A stretch of DNA of 9,698 nt from Cellvibrionales bacterium UBA1969 (lineage in GTDB: Bacteria > Pseudomonadota > Gammaproteobacteria > Pseudomonadales > UBA7434). This document shows, piece by piece, positions 6,234 through 9,698 of the stretch (positions within the stretch are counted from its first letter, which is position 1; every line of letters begins with the position of its first letter). The notes under the pieces are model-generated. The model made no database searches. It saw only the letters and a program-made list of their open reading frames with translations, and was not told the DNA's origin. The stretch spans positions 1 to 9,698 of the forward strand of contig DDDX01000046.1 in the NCBI GenBank assembly GCA_002339085.1. The letters run 5' to 3'. Position numbers and translations under genes: made by a program.

Positions 6234-6929
6234 TTAAAAGTCTTCTTCAAAGTCATCATCCAAATCTCCATTAGCGATAGCAGATGCTCTTCTTTGCAGG
6301 TATATATCACGAAGGAAACCATAACGGTCGCCAGAAACCAATTGCTCAGCATCAATAAGGTCAGCTCGCGTATCGATAAGATCTATCGCCCTAATAATAT
6401 TTCTAGTTGAGACATGATGAACTCCTTCCAGTGGCGAAAGGTAGACATCTGGAGCAAAAGCTAGAGTATCTCTAAGGTTTCGCCCACCGAGCATAGGTAA
6501 CACGATATACGGTCCATCAGCCACACCCCAAACCGCAAGTGTTTGACCGAAGTCTTCTTTTTCAGACTCAAGTTTCCAATATGATGCAACATCAAAAAAA
6601 CCTAATAGTCCAACCGTTGTATTTATCAAAAAACGCGCTGAAGATTTTCCCGAATTTGACAAGTCGGCCTGCAGTAAACTATTCACGCCATTCCTAATCT
6701 CTGCAATATTATAAAAAATATTACTCACACCTTGATCTATCATGCTAGGCGTGGACCACTGGTACACCTTAGCCACAGGCTTGACTAACCATCGGTCAAG
6801 AAATTCATTAAATGCGAAAACTTTTCGATTTACAGGCTCGAAAGGATCTACCTCAGAAGCTTGAGGGCTACCTATAAAGATTAGCTGAACTAACAATAAA
6901 CCAATCCCAACTAGCCGAGATAAAGACAT
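6234..6929 (-). CDS. mlaA: MlaA/VacJ family outer-membrane lipid-asymmetry protein, no lipobox
   Basis: MlaA removes misplaced phospholipids from the outer leaflet of the outer membrane and passes them to MlaC and the MlaFEDB transporter. The 231-residue chain has the family blocks DPFEPVNRKVFAFNEFLDRWLVKPVA (28-53), ARFLINTTVGLLGFFDVAS (98-116), EDFGQTLAVWGVADGPYIVLPMLGGRNLRD (125-153) and TRADLIDAEQLV near 187-198. The tail is acidic (GDLDDDFEEDF). Residues 1-24 form a signal peptide with a hydrophobic core, and cleavage is plausible after A24 (SPQA-SE). E. coli MlaA is a lipoprotein, but this protein contains no cysteine anywhere, so it cannot be lipidated by Lgt. It may hold to the outer membrane through its embedded helices alone. 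AGAGG at 6936-6940 lies 6 bases from the ATG. No other mla gene is in the window. Confidence 0.93.
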   Translation of the reverse strand: MSLSRLVGIGLLLVQLIFIGSPQASEVDPFEPVNRKVFAFNEFLDRWLVKPVAKVYQWSTPSMIDQGVSNIFYNIAEIRNGVNSLLQADLSNSGKSSARFLINTTVGLLGFFDVASYWKLESEKEDFGQTLAVWGVADGPYIVLPMLGGRNLRDTLAFAPDVYLSPLEGVHHVSTRNIIRAIDLIDTRADLIDAEQLVSGDRYGFLRDIYLQRRASAIANGDLDDDFEEDF

Positions 6930-6965
6930 AAAAAACCTCTGCAGCCCTATAATGGCACGATAATA

Positions 6966-6990
6966 AGCCTTAACAATACTAAATAAGGCT
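6966..6990. promoter_or_regulatory. Perfect inverted repeat around the predicted mlaA -10 box
   Basis: AGCCTTA (6966-6972) and TAAGGCT (6984-6990) are perfect reverse complements 11 bases apart. On the - strand the predicted -10 of mlaA falls between the arms and one arm lies at the predicted transcription start. This is a typical arrangement for a repressor operator. No regulator gene in the window clearly goes with it. Confidence 0.4.
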
Positions 6991-7001
6991 CAATTTATCA
7001 A
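6973..7001 (-). promoter_or_regulatory. Predicted sigma70 promoter for mlaA
   Basis: On the - strand TTGATA (7001 down to 6996, five of six matches) is followed after 17 bases by TATTGT (6978 down to 6973, four of six). Transcription would begin near 6966, giving a leader of about 37 bases before the mlaA ATG. The promoter lies inside the 215-base spacer behind the hydrolase-like gene, so mlaA can probably be expressed apart from hrpA. Confidence 0.5.
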
Positions 7002-7014
7002 ATTCAAATAGACA

Positions 7015-7039
7015 CTTAATGGTCCAATCATCCATTAAG
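7015..7039. repeat. Perfect inverted repeat upstream of mlaA (operator or terminator stem)
   Basis: CTTAATGG (7015-7022) and CCATTAAG (7032-7039) form a perfect 8-base inverted repeat with a 9-base loop. Its centre (7027) is about 61 bases before the predicted mlaA transcription start, a position often used by activators. On the - strand it also lies about 105 bases past the end of the hydrolase-like gene, but no T-run follows the stem, so a rho-independent terminator is less likely. Confidence 0.4.
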
Positions 7040-7144
7040 ATTAATTAAACTGTGTCGTCGAAAGAGTATGAAGGGTAGCGAGATAGCCAACACTATTCGC
7101 CTGGCCATTTAGAAAATTAACCGAATAAATGATTAAACTTTACA

Positions 7145-8428
7145 TTAGGTACAAAGAACAATGGTCTCTTTGCTTGAAGAAGCTCTTTCATTTTGTCTGT
7201 CATCTTCTTCTAGGTAAGATGCTGCTGCTGATGGCTCAACTGCATCTGTCTGACTAAGCGGCTTAGCTGCCGCAAAAGCAACATTGCCATCACTTGAGCT
7301 AAGCACGTCTTCCTCGACCCTCAGCCGATACCCAGCTTGCTCAAGCAACCACTGATCCAAAAAGCTAAACACATCATTCTCGGCAGAGGGGTGGATCAGC
7401 ATTGAAAGGTGATCATACTGCTGAGTTGTTTCCCCAATATTGCCTAACACCAATAGCCTTGCATCATGCGGACCTAGCTCATCGATAAAGCCTCTTACAT
7501 CTTGAATATCAGCAAATACGGTATCTGCCTTGCCTGCAAAGTGTAAAGTCGGTGGCACAGGGTGACTCTTCAGCGCCAAACCATAATCAAAATTATCTTC
7601 TGGGTCGAGCCATTGCTCTTCATTCATCCATTTGGCATAGCAGTGGTACCAGTCGGTGTTCTCGTCAGAAGAGCCAAGCCTCAACAACTTAGCAGGAAAA
7701 GCTTGATGCCAATCAATTAGCTTAGCAATCATTGGATGCAAAAATAATTTAGAAAAATGACGCGCCAATCGATGAGAGCTTTGGAGACGTCGACGCGAGC
7801 CAAAAAAGACCATCCGGCTCGCCGAGCGCTGCTCGGTTGATAAGCGGGCCCATGCCGCAGACAATAAAACGCCTCCGAAACCATGGCCAATCCAAATGGT
7901 CGCTTTATTTGATACCAAATGGGCACTATTTTGAGAATCAGTATCGTTATTGTGCAGTTCGATGGCGCGCAATAATCGGGGAATTGTCTCAATGATTATT
8001 TGTCGGGTTGTGAGCTCAGTAACTTTACCTTCAGCACCCAAACTTCTGCCTCGGCCACCAAGATCGGCAACAAAAACTTCATAGCCTAATGTCGCCAAAT
8101 AACCCGCCAAGCCTTGGCCTGAATTATCGTAAAATATACGGCCACATTCAGCTTCGCCATGAAGCATAAAAATGCGCTCTGGAGACTTATCAGCTTCAGC
8201 AAGTTTGCTTGGCATGAAGTGACGCAGATGCAACTGCTCACCGTTACTCATCGACACCCAAAGAGACTCAGAAAGCGGCCCTGGACTTAAATCATGACTA
8301 TTTACCGGCTGATCTGATGAGAGCGTATCACTATGATTTGTCGCCGGCATTTCAACCGACTCTAACGCTAAACTGAACTGTCCTTCAGCATCTAAAAGAG
8401 GTGTGGCGGTCGAAACTTCAAGCGACAT
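7145..8428 (-). CDS. Alpha/beta-hydrolase-fold protein lacking the nucleophilic serine
   Basis: This is a 427-residue protein with a lysophospholipase/serine-aminopeptidase-like hydrolase core (about 54-365) between a Ser/Pro-rich N-terminal stretch (1-53) and an acidic, Ser/Ala-rich tail (about 370-427). Core landmarks are FMLHGEAECGRIFY (87-100), the oxyanion-side HG; VFVADLGGRGRS (118-129), the strand-4 loop; WIGHGFGG (179-186) at the nucleophile elbow; GKADTVFAD (299-307) with the probable acid D302; and QYDHLSML (337-344) with the probable catalytic H340. The elbow normally reads G-x-S-x-G, but residue 183 is Gly (GGT), so the nucleophile is missing while acid and base remain. It is therefore likely a pseudo-hydrolase or uses another residue. 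There is no signal peptide. The ATG lies 2 bases after the hrpA stop, with a GATGAG ribosome-site-like stretch inside the end of hrpA, indicating coupled translation. The role is unknown. Confidence 0.8.
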   Translation of the reverse strand: MSLEVSTATPLLDAEGQFSLALESVEMPATNHSDTLSSDQPVNSHDLSPGPLSESLWVSMSNGEQLHLRHFMPSKLAEADKSPERIFMLHGEAECGRIFYDNSGQGLAGYLATLGYEVFVADLGGRGRSLGAEGKVTELTTRQIIIETIPRLLRAIELHNNDTDSQNSAHLVSNKATIWIGHGFGGVLLSAAWARLSTEQRSASRMVFFGSRRRLQSSHRLARHFSKLFLHPMIAKLIDWHQAFPAKLLRLGSSDENTDWYHCYAKWMNEEQWLDPEDNFDYGLALKSHPVPPTLHFAGKADTVFADIQDVRGFIDELGPHDARLLVLGNIGETTQQYDHLSMLIHPSAENDVFSFLDQWLLEQAGYRLRVEEDVLSSSDGNVAFAAAKPLSQTDAVEPSAAASYLEEDDRQNERASSSKETIVLCT

Positions 8429-8430
8429 AC

Positions 8431-9698
8431 TTAACTCATCATAGGGTATTTATTATGATTAATTTTTTTCCACTCTTTCAATGCGCGTTTAAGGGAAACA
8501 GGCTGCGCTGTCTTTAACTGCTGGGCGAAAAGAGATACTCGCAACTCTTCTAATAACCAACGAAAATTATCAACTGCTACATCAGAAAAAATGGATTCAG
8601 GATACTTATATAGCAGATTTTTAAGCGGCTGCTCTAAAGATGATAAATTTTCACACAATTCAAGGTCTTTCTTCGCTGATCCACCTAATTTACCTAATCG
8701 TGTCCTAATTGCTTTCATGTAACGCGGCAAATGCTGAACTCGCAGTAAACCCGTAGCATACAAAAACCCAGGATAGATAAGAGCATGCAATTGTCGATCT
8801 ATATCCTCACACTGAAGTGGAAAGGTACTTCTCAATCGGTCAAGCTCAAGATGAATTTTTTGATAATGCGACAAGGTCTCTAACAGCAAAGCTTCCGTAG
8901 CTAAGGCAGAAGCGACTAACTTCCCCTTGCCTTTCTCCATACAACTGTAAAATTGTGATTGATCTCGAGGGAAAGAGCGATCAAAATCACCCAAACAAGC
9001 CTCAACAACGGCTGCTTGAATAATATCCTCAACTAGCTCTTCTTGGTTACCACATCGATAATAAGGCAAAATAACTCGCGAATCTTTGACTAATTGTTTT
9101 TTCAAATACCGAATTTTGTCCGCCATACCTAACATTAAAAGTCGCGTAACTCCCTTTCTTGATACCATCATTGCTTCTTCAGGCGAAGATAGCAAATCTA
9201 AACTCACTGATTCCTTGTTATCAATAAGCGCAGGGAAGCCTCGGAGCGTTATACCATCTTGCTGATATTCATGACTAGTCGATAAAGCACCGAAGTCCCA
9301 CCGATTAAGACCTTTCTGACGGAAACCATGACTGGCATAACGGTCTACACTCTCATCGAGTTGGTCACGGCATTGCTCAATCAGAATTGCTAAATCTCTG
9401 CCCTCCTTAATGCATAATCCTTGTTTATCGTGAATTTCAAAACGCATTAAGCGAAATCGATCTAAGCTCTTTTTTGCTGCTAAACGCCACTGCACAGGAT
9501 CAATTGATAAGGAATAATAGATCTCAATTTTCTCGGCTAACGCCTCATTTAAAGAGATATTTTTTTTGTAATATTCCTCGTAATCTATTTTATCAAGCAG
9601 ATTATCGACCACTGAGGGCACAGGTACTAGAAGCTTACGTTGAGCCTTCGGAAGCGCTTTAACTAAATCAATACATTTATCACGTAACATGCCAGGCA
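8431..9698 (-). CDS. hrpA: ATP-dependent RNA helicase HrpA, C-terminal part (cut by window edge)
   Basis: The frame is open to the right edge of the window. The methionine at 9690 is internal (the preceding codons give Pro-Gly), so about 421 C-terminal residues of a protein normally near 1,300 are present and the DEAH helicase core lies outside. The visible part is the DUF3418 region that defines HrpA. Counting from that Met, it has LVKALPKAQRKLLVPVP (9-25), FRLMRFEIHDKQG (79-91), LNRWDFGAL (128-136), LRGFPALID (149-157), VTRLLMLGMADKIRYLKKQL (181-200), LIYPGFLYATG (304-314), LPRYMKAIRTRLGKL (321-335) and RWLLEELRVSLFAQQL (377-392). HrpA unwinds RNA and rescues stalled or collided ribosomes in E. 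coli. The reading frame is intact to the TAA at 8433-8431, and the hydrolase-like gene starts 2 bases further on. Confidence 0.93.
   Translation of the reverse strand, partial: PGMLRDKCIDLVKALPKAQRKLLVPVPSVVDNLLDKIDYEEYYKKNISLNEALAEKIEIYYSLSIDPVQWRLAAKKSLDRFRLMRFEIHDKQGLCIKEGRDLAILIEQCRDQLDESVDRYASHGFRQKGLNRWDFGALSTSHEYQQDGITLRGFPALIDNKESVSLDLLSSPEEAMMVSRKGVTRLLMLGMADKIRYLKKQLVKDSRVILPYYRCGNQEELVEDIIQAAVVEACLGDFDRSFPRDQSQFYSCMEKGKGKLVASALATEALLLETLSHYQKIHLELDRLRSTFPLQCEDIDRQLHALIYPGFLYATGLLRVQHLPRYMKAIRTRLGKLGGSAKKDLELCENLSSLEQPLKNLLYKYPESIFSDVAVDNFRWLLEELRVSLFAQQLKTAQPVSLKRALKEWKKINHNKYPMMS

Noticed and set aside
7729..7992. Open frame of 87 codons on the - strand
   Set aside because: It lies wholly inside the hydrolase-fold gene in another frame, has no ribosome site and shows no recognisable domain.
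9474..9662. Open frame of 62 codons on the + strand
   Set aside because: It is antisense to the conserved HrpA C-terminal region and has no sign of its own coding.
9688..9690. Start codon of a complete 419-residue protein at the right edge
   Set aside because: The frame stays open beyond this Met and the sequence matches the interior of HrpA, so it is an internal methionine of a cut gene.

Overview
The window looks like chromosomal DNA from a marine-type gammaproteobacterium. It is moderately AT-rich, and the gene content (DusA, MlaA, HrpA, an EnvZ/OmpR-like pair, and an RssB-type regulator beside a STAS protein) fits the Pseudomonadales/Cellvibrionales part of that class. This placement rests on gene families and remembered gene order, not on a database search. 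I see no insertion sequence, phage gene, tRNA, rRNA or CRISPR array, and no stretch over 300 bases without a gene.

The left part (about 1-4268) is on the + strand. It starts with the last 84 codons of a gene that looks like an outer-membrane beta-barrel protein. After a 51-base gap comes an OmpR-family response regulator (309-1049) and, 12 bases later, its EnvZ-like sensor kinase (1062-2516). A 227-base spacer follows with a weak hairpin, a good sigma70-like promoter and a 20-codon reading frame whose stop abuts the next start. Then come dusA (2744-3712), a 106-base spacer with a perfect 17-base palindrome on a predicted -10 box, and a TerB-family gene (3819-4268).

The right part (4282-9698) is entirely on the - strand and converges on the first with only 13 bases between stop codons. 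Read in transcription order it is: the C-terminal part of hrpA (cut by the window edge); an alpha/beta-hydrolase-fold protein starting 2 bases after the hrpA stop; mlaA, with its own predicted promoter set among inverted repeats; a receiver-PP2C response regulator with a GTG start; and a STAS anti-anti-sigma protein with a TTG start. The last two look like a phosphatase and its phosphoprotein target in a partner-switching pathway. No RsbW-type kinase is encoded here, so the pathway must be completed elsewhere.

Most of the window is well-known chromosomal content, and I did not find a clearly new system. The points most worth a second look are: the hydrolase-fold protein with Gly where the nucleophilic Ser should be, in an otherwise recognisable fold; an MlaA with no lipobox and no cysteine at all; the short frame abutting dusA; and the inverted repeats at the predicted mlaA and terB promoters.
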